From: CALEMW01 sp964343835 | Lineage (GTDB): Bacteria; Krumholzibacteriota; Krumholzibacteriia; LZORAL124-64-63 | DNA length: 64,000 nt | Direction: 5' to 3' | NCBI GenBank assembly: GCA_964343835.1 | Contig: CAYFKR010000010.1 | Location: forward strand, 58,600 to 122,599 | In this document: positions 15,782 to 27,525 of the stretch, one piece after another | Numbering within the stretch: the stretch's first letter is position 1 | How the letters are laid out: each line of letters opens with the position of its first letter | Made by a program: the position numbers and the translations under genes | Notes under the pieces: generated by a model | What the model was told of the DNA's origin: nothing | Databases searched by the model: none | The model's input: only the letters and a program-made list of their open reading frames with translations

Positions 15782-16846
15782 ATGGAAAAGCGTCTTGCCC
15801 TTGACCCGAAGCAGCGCGGCTCCCTGCGGCCGCTGTCGACCGCTCTCCTGCTCCTGATCGCGGCCCTGGCCTTCGGCCTGCTCGGCTGCTCGGAGGAAGA
15901 GAACACGGACGTCACCCAGACCCCCTACCCCGAGCCCGAGCTCCAGCCCTGGTTCTTCTCCGTGTGGGGGACCGCGGACGACAACGTCTGGGCGGTTGGC
16001 CAGCCCGGCCTGATCATGCACTGGAACGGTGCCGAATGGTCGCTCCAGGAGATCGGCGAGCACGTCTTCACCGATGTCTGGGGCACGTCGGCCAGCGACG
16101 TGTTCGTGGTGGGCCACGGCGGCGTGATCTACCGCTGGAACGGCAGCAGCTGGTCCGAGATGGACAGCGGCTCCGAGGAGAACTTCTACGCCGTGGGCAC
16201 CGGCCCCTACGACGAGATCTACGCCTGCGGCGAGCGCGGCAACATCCGCCAGCTCTCCGGCAGCCGCTGGATCGCCACGGAGAACGCCGCCTTCCGCTAC
16301 AACGACGACGGCGAGCCCAACGACACGCTGCTCTTCTCCGAGGACATCCAGTCCCTGGCCACCGTCGGACGCTACGCCTTCGGCGGCGACCTGGCGGCGN
16401 NNNNNNNNNCCGTCTCCCATAACTACATGGGCCTGCAGAGCGGTCGCATCCTCCGCTACTCGGTGGACGACTTCGGCGAGTCCCTCTGGAAGCGCGTGAC
16501 CGACCCCTTCGGCAACCGCTCCGACCCGATCACCTACCCGCACGCCATCACCGGCATGTGGCTGGACCTGCCGGGCGAGCGGATGTACCTGACGACCTGG
16601 GCCGCCGAGATCGCCACCTGGCAGCTCGACGGCACCGACACGGAGCTCCTCTGGGCCGGCACCGGCTGGCTCTCCGACATCTGGGGTGCGGGTGACGGCC
16701 AGCTTTGGGCCGTCGGTGACGAGGGCCGCATCCTCCATGCTTCCGACGGCGCGACCTTCACCGAGGTCGACGTCCCCCTACCGGAAACCGGCGCCGCCAA
16801 GAACCTGAGGCCGGCGACCGACAAGTTCGGGCGGATCGTTCCCTGA
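15782..16846 (+). CDS. Lipoprotein with WGT-x-DVWxVG beta-propeller-like repeats (assembly gap inside)
   Basis: The product is about 354 residues. It has a signal peptide with lipobox GLLGC (Cys at about 36). At least four repeats of about 40 residues follow, with the core VWGTADDNVWAVGQPG or variants (VWGTSASDVFVVGHGG, AVGTGPYDEIYACGERG, DIWGAGDGQLWAVGDEG), each ending in I-x-x-WNGxxW-like strands. This pattern suggests blades of a beta-propeller on the cell surface or in the periplasm. Ten Ns (16400-16409) fall at about residue 207; the frame is open on both sides, but the true gap length is unknown, so residues may be missing. The ligand is unknown. A U-tract terminator follows. Confidence 0.72.
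   Translation: MEKRLALDPKQRGSLRPLSTALLLLIAALAFGLLGCSEEENTDVTQTPYPEPELQPWFFSVWGTADDNVWAVGQPGLIMHWNGAEWSLQEIGEHVFTDVWGTSASDVFVVGHGGVIYRWNGSSWSEMDSGSEENFYAVGTGPYDEIYACGERGNIRQLSGSRWIATENAAFRYNDDGEPNDTLLFSEDIQSLATVGRYAFGGDLAAXXXXVSHNYMGLQSGRILRYSVDDFGESLWKRVTDPFGNRSDPITYPHAITGMWLDLPGERMYLTTWAAEIATWQLDGTDTELLWAGTGWLSDIWGAGDGQLWAVGDEGRILHASDGATFTEVDVPLPETGAAKNLRPATDKFGRIVP
16400..16409. other. Assembly gap (10 N)
   Basis: Ten consecutive Ns join two contigs inside the repeat lipoprotein gene. The round number suggests a placeholder rather than a measured length. Confidence 0.99.
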
Positions 16847-16861
16847 TCCGTCCCGCATCGA

Positions 16862-16892
16862 GGGCCCGGTCACGGTTGACCGGGCCCTTTTT
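16862..16892 (+). terminator. Intrinsic terminator of the repeat lipoprotein gene
   Basis: An 11-bp perfect stem GGGCCCGGTCA/TGACCGGGCCC with loop CGGT is followed by TTTTT. Confidence 0.9.
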
Positions 16893-16918
16893 CACGTGAC
16901 CCTCCGAGGAGGTACCCC

Positions 16919-18844
16919 ATGAGAAGGACCGGCATCCTGCATCGAGGTGCCTGGGCTCTGCTGCTGGCCGTGCTCGTCGCTGCTAGCGCCGCCCTGGCGT
17001 ACACACCCGATCCCGCCACGCCCCGCGCGGAGATCCCCGCCGAGTACACCTGGGACTGGAGCCATGTCTTCTCCGGCGTCGAGGAATGGGAGGCCGAGCT
17101 GGCCGCCGTGGAGGCCATGGTGCCCGAGCTGGGCGCCTACGAGGGTCGCCTGGGCGAGTCCGCCGACGTGCTCTACGAGGCCGTCTCCAAGATGGAGGAG
17201 ACCATCCAGCGCCTCATGCGCCTGTACGCCTACACCCAGCTGCGCCTGGACGTGGAGCTCTCGGATCCCGCGAACCAGATGATGCAGGGCAAGGTCGGGT
17301 TCCTCTTCCAGACCTACAGCGGCACCGTGTCGTACATGACCCCCGAGCTGCTGGCCCTCCCCACCGAGACCATCGACGGTTTCCTGGCCGCCAAGGAGGA
17401 ACTGAAGGTCTACGAGTACTACATCCGCGACATCCAGCGGATGAAGGAGCACACCCTGAGCAAGGCCGAGGAGCGCATCCTGTCCAAGACCGGCCAGGTG
17501 CGCGGCGCCAGCGCCGAGGTCTCGGACAAGCTCCGCGACGTGGACATGGCCTTCCCGGAGATCCTCGCCGACGACGGCACCATGCGCCCGCTGACCCTCG
17601 CCGGCTGGGGCAAGGCCCGCTCGACCGGTTCCTACGCCATGCGCAAGCAGGCGGCCGAAGCCTTCTTCGGCACCTACCGCCAGTTCGAGAACACCCTGGC
17701 GGCGACCCTCGACGGCGTCGTGAAGTCGCACCTGCTGACCAAGGACGTGCGCGGCTACGACAGCTGCCTCGAGGCGTCCCTGAAGGGCGACAACATCAGC
17801 CCCGACGTCTACCGCATGCTCATCGACACCATCAACGCCAACCTCGAGCGCACGCTGCACAAGTACGTGGACCTGCGCCGCAAGGTGATGGACGTGGACG
17901 GTCCCCTGGACTTCGCCAACCTCTACAACCCCATGCTGGAAGGCGGCGAGCGCGACTACACCTACGAGGAGTGCCGCGAGCTGCTGGCCGAGGGCCTCAA
18001 GCCCCTGGGCAAGGAGTACGTGGGTCTGGTCGAGACGGCCGCCGACCCGGCCAACGGCTGGATCGACGTCTTCCCCAACGAGAACAAGCGCACCGGCGCC
18101 TACAGCTCCGGCATCGTGGCCTGGATGGACGGCGGCCACCCCTACGTGCTGCACAACTACGACAACTCGCTGGACGCCGTGTTCACCACCGCCCACGAGT
18201 TCGGCCACGCGCTGCACACCTACTACAGCTACAAGAACCAGCCCTTCATCTACGGCGACTACACCACGTTCCTGGCCGAGGTCGCCTCGACGTGCAACGA
18301 GTCGGTGCTGCTCAGCTACATGCTGAAGAAGGAGAAGGACCCGGTCCGCAAGCTGGCCCTGCTGAACAAGCGCATGGAGAACATCCGCCTGACGATCTTC
18401 CGCCAGACGCTGTTCGCCGAGTTCGAGCTGCGGTTCCACGAGTACGCCGAGGAGAACAACACGCTGACGGCCGATTTCCTCAACGGCCTGTACGCGGACC
18501 TCATCACCAAGTACTACGGTCCGAACTTCGCCATGGGCGAGAACGACTGCGTGGAGTGGGCCTTCATCCCCCACTTCAACTACAACTTCTACGTGTTCAC
18601 CTACGCCACCGGCCTGACCAGCGGCATCTCCCTGGCCGACCGGATCATGGACAAGGGCCAGAAGGCCGCCGACCAGTACATCGACAACATGCTCAAGGGC
18701 GGCTCGAGCGCTCCCCCGCTGGAGCTGCTCAAGGCCGCCGGCGTGGACATGGAATCCCCGGCGCCCATCCTGACCATGCTGGATCTCTTCGAGGACACCG
18801 TCGAGGAGTTCGACGCGCTGTGGACGAAGACGTTCGGGAAGTAG
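16919..18844 (+). CDS. Exported M3-family oligoendopeptidase (PepF-like)
   Basis: The 641-residue protein is a zinc oligopeptidase of the PepF/M3B group. The HExxH motif is TAHEFGHALH (about residues 424-433) and the downstream zinc glutamate lies in FLAEVASTCNE about 25 residues later. Family regions FANLYNPM, GAYSSG and EWAFIPHFNYNFYVFTYATG are present, and the length is close to PepF plus a signal. The first 27 residues (RRTGILHRGAWALLLAVLVA onward, ending SAALA) form a clear signal peptide, whereas classical PepF is cytosolic, so this copy should digest oligopeptides in the periplasm. A GAGGAGG site precedes the ATG. It is flanked by terminators on both sides and is monocistronic. Confidence 0.93.
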   Translation: MRRTGILHRGAWALLLAVLVAASAALAYTPDPATPRAEIPAEYTWDWSHVFSGVEEWEAELAAVEAMVPELGAYEGRLGESADVLYEAVSKMEETIQRLMRLYAYTQLRLDVELSDPANQMMQGKVGFLFQTYSGTVSYMTPELLALPTETIDGFLAAKEELKVYEYYIRDIQRMKEHTLSKAEERILSKTGQVRGASAEVSDKLRDVDMAFPEILADDGTMRPLTLAGWGKARSTGSYAMRKQAAEAFFGTYRQFENTLAATLDGVVKSHLLTKDVRGYDSCLEASLKGDNISPDVYRMLIDTINANLERTLHKYVDLRRKVMDVDGPLDFANLYNPMLEGGERDYTYEECRELLAEGLKPLGKEYVGLVETAADPANGWIDVFPNENKRTGAYSSGIVAWMDGGHPYVLHNYDNSLDAVFTTAHEFGHALHTYYSYKNQPFIYGDYTTFLAEVASTCNESVLLSYMLKKEKDPVRKLALLNKRMENIRLTIFRQTLFAEFELRFHEYAEENNTLTADFLNGLYADLITKYYGPNFAMGENDCVEWAFIPHFNYNFYVFTYATGLTSGISLADRIMDKGQKAADQYIDNMLKGGSSAPPLELLKAAGVDMESPAPILTMLDLFEDTVEEFDALWTKTFGK

Positions 18845-18867
18845 ACACGACCCGGACCGGAACGAGG

Positions 18868-18900
18868 AAGGGCCGCACCCGACGGGTGCGGCCCTTTCGT
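18868..18900 (+). terminator. Hairpin terminator after the M3 peptidase gene
   Basis: A perfect stem AGGGCCGCACCC/GGGTGCGGCCCT with loop GAC is followed by TTCGTAT. Confidence 0.8.
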
Positions 18901-18907
18901 ATGCGTC

Positions 18908-18983
18908 TGGTGGGTCACCCAGGACTCGAACCTGGCACCGTCTGCTTAAAAGGCAGATGCTCTACCTGATGAGCTAGTGACCC
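18908..18983 (-). tRNA. tRNA-Lys (anticodon TTT), CCA encoded
   Basis: On the minus strand the acceptor GGGTCAC pairs with GTGACCC, the discriminator is A and CCA is encoded (18908-18910). The anticodon stem CTGCC/GGCAG-type encloses TTTTAA with anticodon TTT. The T-arm is CCAGGTTCGAGTCCTGG. Confidence 0.95.
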
Positions 18984-18996
18984 ACCGGAAGCGGTC

Positions 18997-19025
18997 AAGA
19001 TAGGCCCCGGGACCGGGGCCGTCAA
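18997..19025 (-). promoter_or_regulatory. Promoter of tRNA-Lys, spacer is a palindrome
   Basis: TTGACG (19020-19025), 17-base spacer and TATCTT (18997-19002) on the minus strand. The spacer with one flanking base reads GGCCCCGG-GA-CCGGGGCC, a perfect hairpin, and may double as the terminator of purA, whose stop codon is at 19028. Confidence 0.7.
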
Positions 19026-19027
19026 AA

Positions 19028-20323
<1,296 letters not shown>

Positions 20324-20358
20324 GTTACCTCCCCCTCGTCGGGGTCATTCGGTCCCGC

Positions 20359-20415
20359 AAAAAAAAGAGCCTCGCACGGAGACCTGCACGCTGAACGCCG
20401 GTTCGGTGTCGAGAC
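20359..20415 (-). terminator. Probable terminator with 8-T tract after the CxxCH protein gene
   Basis: On the minus strand a bulged stem (GTCTCG-A-CAC pairing with GTGCGAGGC) starts at the stop codon and encloses a loop of about 28 bases. It is followed by TC and eight T residues (20359-20366). The long loop makes the fold less certain than the T-tract. Confidence 0.55.
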
Positions 20416-20834
20416 TATTTGCTGCCGTTGAACAGGTTCTTCAGGTTCGACCAGGTGGACTCGTCGGTACTCGCAGCGGAGCAGTCGCCGGTCACGCCGG
20501 GTCGGCTGGATTCCTGGACGATGCCGTTGTCGAGGACGCCGTTGCCGTCGGAGTCGCCCAGTTCGACGCCGTTGGTGCACCCGTCCCCGTCGGAATCGAG
20601 GGAGGCGAGCGACTGGTCCCAGGTCGAAAAGTTCGCCTGGAAATCGATGCCGAAGACGTTGAGGTTCGTCGCGGCCGGTTCCCCGGAGCCGTCATGGCAG
20701 TTGGTGCAGCTGAAGTTGGTGGAGGACGGCAGCTCGGCCATGAGCGTCTCGGTGGCGACCGCCGGGCACGCGAAGACCGCCAGGATCAGGATCCCGGCAG
20801 CGAAGGTCGCGGCGTATCGTTCCAAGTGCTTCAT
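20415..20834 (-). CDS. Exported CxxCH protein with Ca-binding-like repeat and LKNLF tail
   Basis: The 139-residue product has a signal peptide (AATFAAGILILAVFACPAVA). A CTNCH motif at about residues 43-47 is the covalent haem-attachment signature of c-type cytochromes. An Asp-rich segment DSDGDGCTNGVELGDSDGNG resembles thrombospondin type-3/dockerin-like calcium loops. No distal Met ligand is obvious, so electron transfer is uncertain; the CxxCH may instead be structural. It ends TWSNLKNLFNGSK, matching the tail of the secreted proteins ending at 79 and 62260. It has its own promoter overlapping the engB stop codon and a T-rich terminator. Function unknown. Confidence 0.72.
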   Translation of the reverse strand: MKHLERYAATFAAGILILAVFACPAVATETLMAELPSSTNFSCTNCHDGSGEPAATNLNVFGIDFQANFSTWDQSLASLDSDGDGCTNGVELGDSDGNGVLDNGIVQESSRPGVTGDCSAASTDESTWSNLKNLFNGSK

Positions 20835-20844
20835 GACGCCTCTA

Positions 20845-20874
20845 ATGATAGCTCAAGGGGATACGGAGTGTCAA
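20845..20874 (-). promoter_or_regulatory. Promoter of the CxxCH protein gene, overlaps engB stop
   Basis: TTGACA (20869-20874), 18-base spacer, TATCAT (20845-20850) on the minus strand. The -35 box overlaps the engB stop codon (20871-20873). The start codon at 20834 is only 10 bases after the -10 box, so the mRNA would have almost no leader. Confidence 0.75.
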
Positions 20875-21464
20875 TCTCCCGCCTCGGCGGCCTCCAGCAG
20901 GGCTCCCACCCAGCCGTGGAGGTCCCGGGCGCCCTGGCCGGCGGACGACGATGTGGGCATGAACGGCGTATCCGCGTCCAGTTCAAGGACCTGCGCGATC
21001 TCCCTGTAGCGCTCCGCGAGCTTGGAGCGGGGCACCTTGTCCACCTTGGTGGGCACCACGGCGAAGGGCAGGTCGGCCTCGCGCAGCATGGCCGTCATGG
21101 CCTTGTCCTCGGCACTGGGCCTGTGGCGCACGTCCACGAGCTGGAACACGGCCTTGGGACGGTCCTGGGCGAAGAGATAGGCCTTCATCAGCCGGGCCCA
21201 GGCGTCACGCTCGCTCTTGCTGACCTTGGCGAAACCGTAACCGGGCAGGTCCACCAGGTAGTAGCGGTCGTCCACGATGAAGTAGTTGAGCAGGCGGGTC
21301 TTGCCGGGCTTGCCGCTGGTCTTGGCCATGGCCTTGCGGCGCAGGAAGAGGTTGATGAGCGACGACTTCCCCACGTTGCTGCGCCCCACGAAGGCGAACT
21401 CGGGCAGGACCCGCTCGGGTCGCCCGGACAGTCCGGCGGCGCTGGTGACGAACTCGACGTTCAC
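20871..21464 (-). CDS. engB: Ribosome-biogenesis GTPase EngB (YsxC/YihA)
   Basis: The 197-residue GTPase carries G1 GRSNVGKSS (about residues 27-35), G3 DLPGYG and G4 TKVD, with the EngB-specific stretch RPERVLPEFAFVGRSN. EngB acts in late assembly of the large ribosomal subunit. It starts at GTG (21464) after GGGGGAGG, 14 bases past the lon stop codon, so it is co-transcribed with lon; the lon-engB order is found in many bacteria. The C-terminal residues after helix 5 are short and variable. Confidence 0.93.
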   Translation of the reverse strand: MNVEFVTSAAGLSGRPERVLPEFAFVGRSNVGKSSLINLFLRRKAMAKTSGKPGKTRLLNYFIVDDRYYLVDLPGYGFAKVSKSERDAWARLMKAYLFAQDRPKAVFQLVDVRHRPSAEDKAMTAMLREADLPFAVVPTKVDKVPRSKLAERYREIAQVLELDADTPFMPTSSSAGQGARDLHGWVGALLEAAEAGD

Positions 21465-21478
21465 GGGCCCTCCCCCGT

Positions 21479-23893
<2,415 letters not shown>

Positions 23894-23996
23894 CGTTCCT
23901 CCCCCGCATGCGGGTGCGGGTCATGAGCGGTCAAAGGCGGGGCCGTCGAAGACGGGACCCCGCCGTGGTGTCTCGGCCCCGCAGGGCCCCTGGGTG

Positions 23997-25262
23997 CTAG
24001 GCGCCCTGGAGGGCGTCGCGGTCGTCGCCCTCGTGGACGAGGATCGGAGCCGCGCCCTCGACGATGGTCTCGCGGGTCACGACCACCTGGCGCAGGTTCT
24101 CCATGGAGGGCACGCCGTACATGATGTCCCGCATGGCCGTCTCCAGGATGGAGCGCAGGCCGCGGGCGCCGGTCTTGCGCTCGATGGCCTTGTCGGCCAC
24201 GGCCTCGACGGCGTCGTCGGTGAAGACGAGCTCCACGTCCTCCATGGACAGCAGCTTGCGGTACTGCTTGAGCAGGGAGTTACGGGGCTCGTTGAGGATC
24301 CGGATCATGGCGTCGCGGTCCAGTTCCTGGAGCGACGTCAGCACCGGCAGGCGCCCGACGAGCTCGGGGATCAGCCCGAACTTCACCAGGTCCTCGGGCT
24401 CGACCATGGCGAGGATCTCGTCGGTGTGGGCCTCGGCCCCCTTGGTCTCCTCGCGCTCGAAGCCGAGCACGTTGCGGCCGATGCGCCGGCGGATGATGTC
24501 GTCGAGGCCCTGGAAGGCCCCGCCGCACACGAAGAGGATGTTCTTCGTGTTGATCTCGATGTACTTCTGCTGCGGATGCTTCCGACCACCCTGGGGCGGC
24601 ACGTTGGCCACGGTGCCCTCGAGGATCTTCAGCAGCGCCTGCTGCACGCCCTCGCCCGACACGTCGCGGGTGATCGAGGGATTGCTGCTCTTGCGCGTGA
24701 TCTTGTCCAGCTCGTCCACGTAGATGATGCCCTGCTCGGCGGCCTGGGCGTTGTAGTCCGCGGCCTGGAGCAGGCGCACCAGGATGTTCTCCACGTCCTC
24801 GCCCACGTAGCCGGCCTCGGTCAGCGTCGTGGCGTCGGCGATGGCGAAGGGCACGTTCAGCAGACGCGCCAGGGACTGCGCCAGGAGCGTCTTGCCGGTA
24901 CCGGTGGAGCCGAGCAGCAGGATGTTGCTCTTGTCCACCTCGACGTCGTCGCCCACGCGCCGCTGGTTGATGCGCTTGTAGTGGTTGTAGACCGCGACCG
25001 AGAGGCTGATCTTGGCCTCGTCCTGCTGGATGACGTACTCGTCCAGGTGGGCCTTGATCTCATCCGGCTTCGGGAAGTTCTGCAACGACTCGGTGCTCTC
25101 CTCCAGGAGCTCGCCCTCGAGGATGTCGTTGCACAGCTTGATGCACTCGCTGCAGATGTAGACGTTGGACGGCCCGGCGACGAGCTTCGCCACCTCGTCC
25201 TGTCCGCGTGCGCAGAACGAGCACTTGATCATCTGCGGTGAGCCTGTCTGTCGGCGCTTCAT
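23997..25262 (-). CDS. clpX: ClpX unfoldase subunit
   Basis: The 421-residue AAA+ protein recognises tagged substrates and threads them into ClpP. The N-terminal zinc finger (C14, C17, C37, C40: CSFCARG...YICSECIKLC) is intact. The Walker A is GSTGTGKT, where GPTGSGKT is usual, and the ClpP-docking loop appears as LGF in RNVLGFERE. Ten residues precede the normal MIKCSFC start; the upstream ATG at 25262 has the better ribosome-binding site (GGGAGGT), while the ATG at 25232 also fits the family length. It begins 27 bases after clpP ends. Confidence 0.96.
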   Translation of the reverse strand: MKRRQTGSPQMIKCSFCARGQDEVAKLVAGPSNVYICSECIKLCNDILEGELLEESTESLQNFPKPDEIKAHLDEYVIQQDEAKISLSVAVYNHYKRINQRRVGDDVEVDKSNILLLGSTGTGKTLLAQSLARLLNVPFAIADATTLTEAGYVGEDVENILVRLLQAADYNAQAAEQGIIYVDELDKITRKSSNPSITRDVSGEGVQQALLKILEGTVANVPPQGGRKHPQQKYIEINTKNILFVCGGAFQGLDDIIRRRIGRNVLGFEREETKGAEAHTDEILAMVEPEDLVKFGLIPELVGRLPVLTSLQELDRDAMIRILNEPRNSLLKQYRKLLSMEDVELVFTDDAVEAVADKAIERKTGARGLRSILETAMRDIMYGVPSMENLRQVVVTRETIVEGAAPILVHEGDDRDALQGA

Positions 25263-25289
25263 CTGGACCTCCCGGTCGCGTCTCGGCGG

Positions 25290-25886
25290 CTAGTCGCCGT
25301 CGACCTCGGACTTCTGGACGATGACCTTGTCGACCATCCCGTAGTCCTTGGCGACCTCTGCGGACATGAAGTAGTCGCGGTCGCTGTCCTTCTCGATCTG
25401 CTCGATGGTCTGGCCCGTGTGATCGGCCAGCATCTTGTAGAGCTTCTTCTTCAGGTACAGGATCTCGTTGGCGTAGATCTCGATCATGCTCGCCTGACCC
25501 TGGCTGCCGCCGAGGGGCTGGTGGATCATGATGCGCGAGTTCACCAGCGCGGACCGCTTGCCGGCGGCACCGGCGGCCAGCAGCACGGCGCCCATGCTCG
25601 CGGCCTGGCCCATGCAGATCGTCACCACATCGTTGGAAATGTACTGCATGGTGTCGTAGATGGCCAGACCGGCGGTGATGGAGCCGCCCGGGCTGTTGAT
25701 GTACAGGTAGATGTCGCGCTCGGGATCCTCCGCCTGCAGGAAGAGCATCTGGGCGATCACCAGGTTGGCCACGTTGTCGTCGATGGCCGAGCCCAGGAAG
25801 ATGATCCGGTCCTTGAGCAGGCGCGAGTAGATGTCGTACGAGCGCTCGCCGTGGCTGGTCTGGTCGACGACCATGGGGATCAGCAT
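25290..25886 (-). CDS. clpP: ClpP protease subunit
   Basis: The 198-residue serine protease has the catalytic triad S97 (MGQAASMGA), H122 (RIMIHQPLGG) and D171 (DSDRDYFM). Family regions RIIFLGSAIDD and YLYINSPGGS are intact. It forms the barrel that degrades substrates delivered by ClpX. It lies between tig and clpX in the classical order, 93 bases after tig. GGAGAGAACC precedes the ATG. Confidence 0.97.
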   Translation of the reverse strand: MLIPMVVDQTSHGERSYDIYSRLLKDRIIFLGSAIDDNVANLVIAQMLFLQAEDPERDIYLYINSPGGSITAGLAIYDTMQYISNDVVTICMGQAASMGAVLLAAGAAGKRSALVNSRIMIHQPLGGSQGQASMIEIYANEILYLKKKLYKMLADHTGQTIEQIEKDSDRDYFMSAEVAKDYGMVDKVIVQKSEVDGD

Positions 25887-25979
25887 GGTTCTCTCCTTCG
25901 GGGGTCCAGGGTTCCGTCCTCGTCGGCGCCGGTCTTCAACGCGGCCGGCGCCGTCCCGTTCCTCGGTTCGTCCGCGGGC

Positions 25980-27278
25980 CTAGTCGAACTTGGCGCGCGA
26001 CTTCAGGAAATCGAAGGTCCGGGTCTCCGACAGCTCGTGCCGGATCCGGTCGATCTCGCCGTTCTTCGTCATGTATTCCCGGTAGGAATCCGCCGGGAAG
26101 TTGTTCTCGGCCGCGATCTCCTCGATGCGCCCGTCCACGTCCTCGTCCGTGACCTCGATGCTCTCCTGCTTGCGGATCGACTCCAGGACGAACATGGCGC
26201 GCAGGGTGCGCTCGGCGTCGGGCTTCGCGGTCTCGCGGTAGCCGGCGATCTGCTCGGCCGTCATGGTCTGGCCGTACATGGTCGCCCGCTGCTTCATCTC
26301 CTCCACGGAGGAATCGAGGTACTCGCTCACCATGGCCGGCGGCAGGTCCACCTCGTTGCGCTCCAGGAGCTTGTCCACGATCTCCTCGCGGGTCTCGAAG
26401 TCGACCTTGCGCTCGGCCTCCTTCATGAGCTCGTCGCGGATCTTCTTGCGCAGCTCGAGCAGGGTCTGGCCCTCCTCCATGCTGGAGGCGAAGGCGTCGT
26501 CCAGCTCCGGGGCGTTGCGCTCCTTCACCTCGCGCAGCGTCAGGCGGTAGGTGACGGTGCGGCCCTTGAGCTCCTCGGTGGCGTAGTCGTCGGGGTAGGT
26601 GACGGTGGCCTCGCGGTCGTCGCCCACGGCGGCGCCGTCGAGGGCCTCGTTGAAGACGTCGAAGTTGTTCTCGTTGCCCACCTCGAACTGGTAGCCCTCC
26701 ACCAGCTTGTCGGCCTCGGGCTCGCCGGCGTCGTCCAGGGGGGTGATGTCCACGCGGACCTGGTCGCCGGAGGCGGCGGCGCGCTCGACGGTCTCCCAGG
26801 TGGAGCGGCCTTCGCGGATGCGCTCGAGAGCCTTGTCCACGGCATCGTCCTCGAGCTCGGCCGAGCGGGTGGTCAGGGGCAGGTCGTCGTAGTCCCTGGC
26901 CTCCACCTCGGGCCGGACCTCCACCGAGAGGTCCAGGGTCACGGGCTCGCCCTCGTCCATCTTGAGGTCGTCGAGCTGGGGGTCGGAGACGGGCCAGAAG
27001 CCGTGCTCCACCATGGCGGCCTGGTAGGCCTTGGGCATCAGGGCGTCCAGGGTGTCCATGCGCACCTCGCCGCCCAGGTCCTGCTCCACCATGGCCATGG
27101 GCACCTTGCCCTTGCGGAACCCGGGGCGCACGTGGGATTTGCGGGCCTCGCGCAGTTTCGCGGCATAGGTGGACTGGAAATGGTCGGCGGTGATCTCCAC
27201 GTGGATCACCCGCTTCCAGGACTCGGGGGACTCGACGGTGGTCTTGAACGGCGCGGTGGCCTCGTTCGCAGCGGTCAT
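25980..27278 (-). CDS. tig: Trigger factor
   Basis: The 432-residue ribosome-associated chaperone has the ribosome-binding signature GFRKGKVP (53-60) in the N-terminal domain. A peptidyl-prolyl isomerase domain of FKBP type follows at about 160-245, and the remainder is the long helical C-terminal cradle. It binds nascent chains at the exit tunnel. An AGAGGAT site precedes the ATG. It heads the tig-clpP-clpX-lon-engB block; the tRNA-Leu gene 45 bases upstream may share its transcript. Confidence 0.96.
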   Translation of the reverse strand: MTAANEATAPFKTTVESPESWKRVIHVEITADHFQSTYAAKLREARKSHVRPGFRKGKVPMAMVEQDLGGEVRMDTLDALMPKAYQAAMVEHGFWPVSDPQLDDLKMDEGEPVTLDLSVEVRPEVEARDYDDLPLTTRSAELEDDAVDKALERIREGRSTWETVERAAASGDQVRVDITPLDDAGEPEADKLVEGYQFEVGNENNFDVFNEALDGAAVGDDREATVTYPDDYATEELKGRTVTYRLTLREVKERNAPELDDAFASSMEEGQTLLELRKKIRDELMKEAERKVDFETREEIVDKLLERNEVDLPPAMVSEYLDSSVEEMKQRATMYGQTMTAEQIAGYRETAKPDAERTLRAMFVLESIRKQESIEVTDEDVDGRIEEIAAENNFPADSYREYMTKNGEIDRIRHELSETRTFDFLKSRAKFD

Positions 27279-27323
27279 GGACGATCCTCTTCAGGGGTTG
27301 GACCCGCCGTGCGGGCCGCATTC

Positions 27324-27408
27324 TGGTGCGAGAGGGGGGACTCGAACCCCCACGGTGTGAACCACGGGAACCTAAATCCCGCGCGTCTACCAGTTCCGCC
27401 ACTCTCGC
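27324..27408 (-). tRNA. tRNA-Leu (anticodon TAG), CCA encoded
   Basis: On the minus strand GCGAGAG pairs with CTCTCGC, the discriminator is A and CCA is encoded (27324-27326). The anticodon stem CGGGA/TCCCG encloses TTTAGGT, giving TAG. A long variable arm typical of tRNA-Leu (TGGTTCACACCG) is present. The T-arm is GGGGGTTCGAGTCCCCC. Confidence 0.95.
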
Positions 27409-27470
27409 CAAAGGGATCCGGGAGGGCGGATGCGGCCCGACCGGTCGGATGCGCTTGCAGGAACCGGGCC

Positions 27471-27499
27471 AATATAGCCCGCCCCCGAAAACCGGTCAA
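27471..27499 (-). promoter_or_regulatory. Promoter of tRNA-Leu
   Basis: TTGACC (27494-27499), 17-base spacer and TATATT (27471-27476) on the minus strand. Transcription from about 27464 would give a leader of about 55 bases and could continue into tig. Confidence 0.8.
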
Positions 27500-27525
27500 G
27501 GACGCTGAAATCGGCTGTTTCGGGC

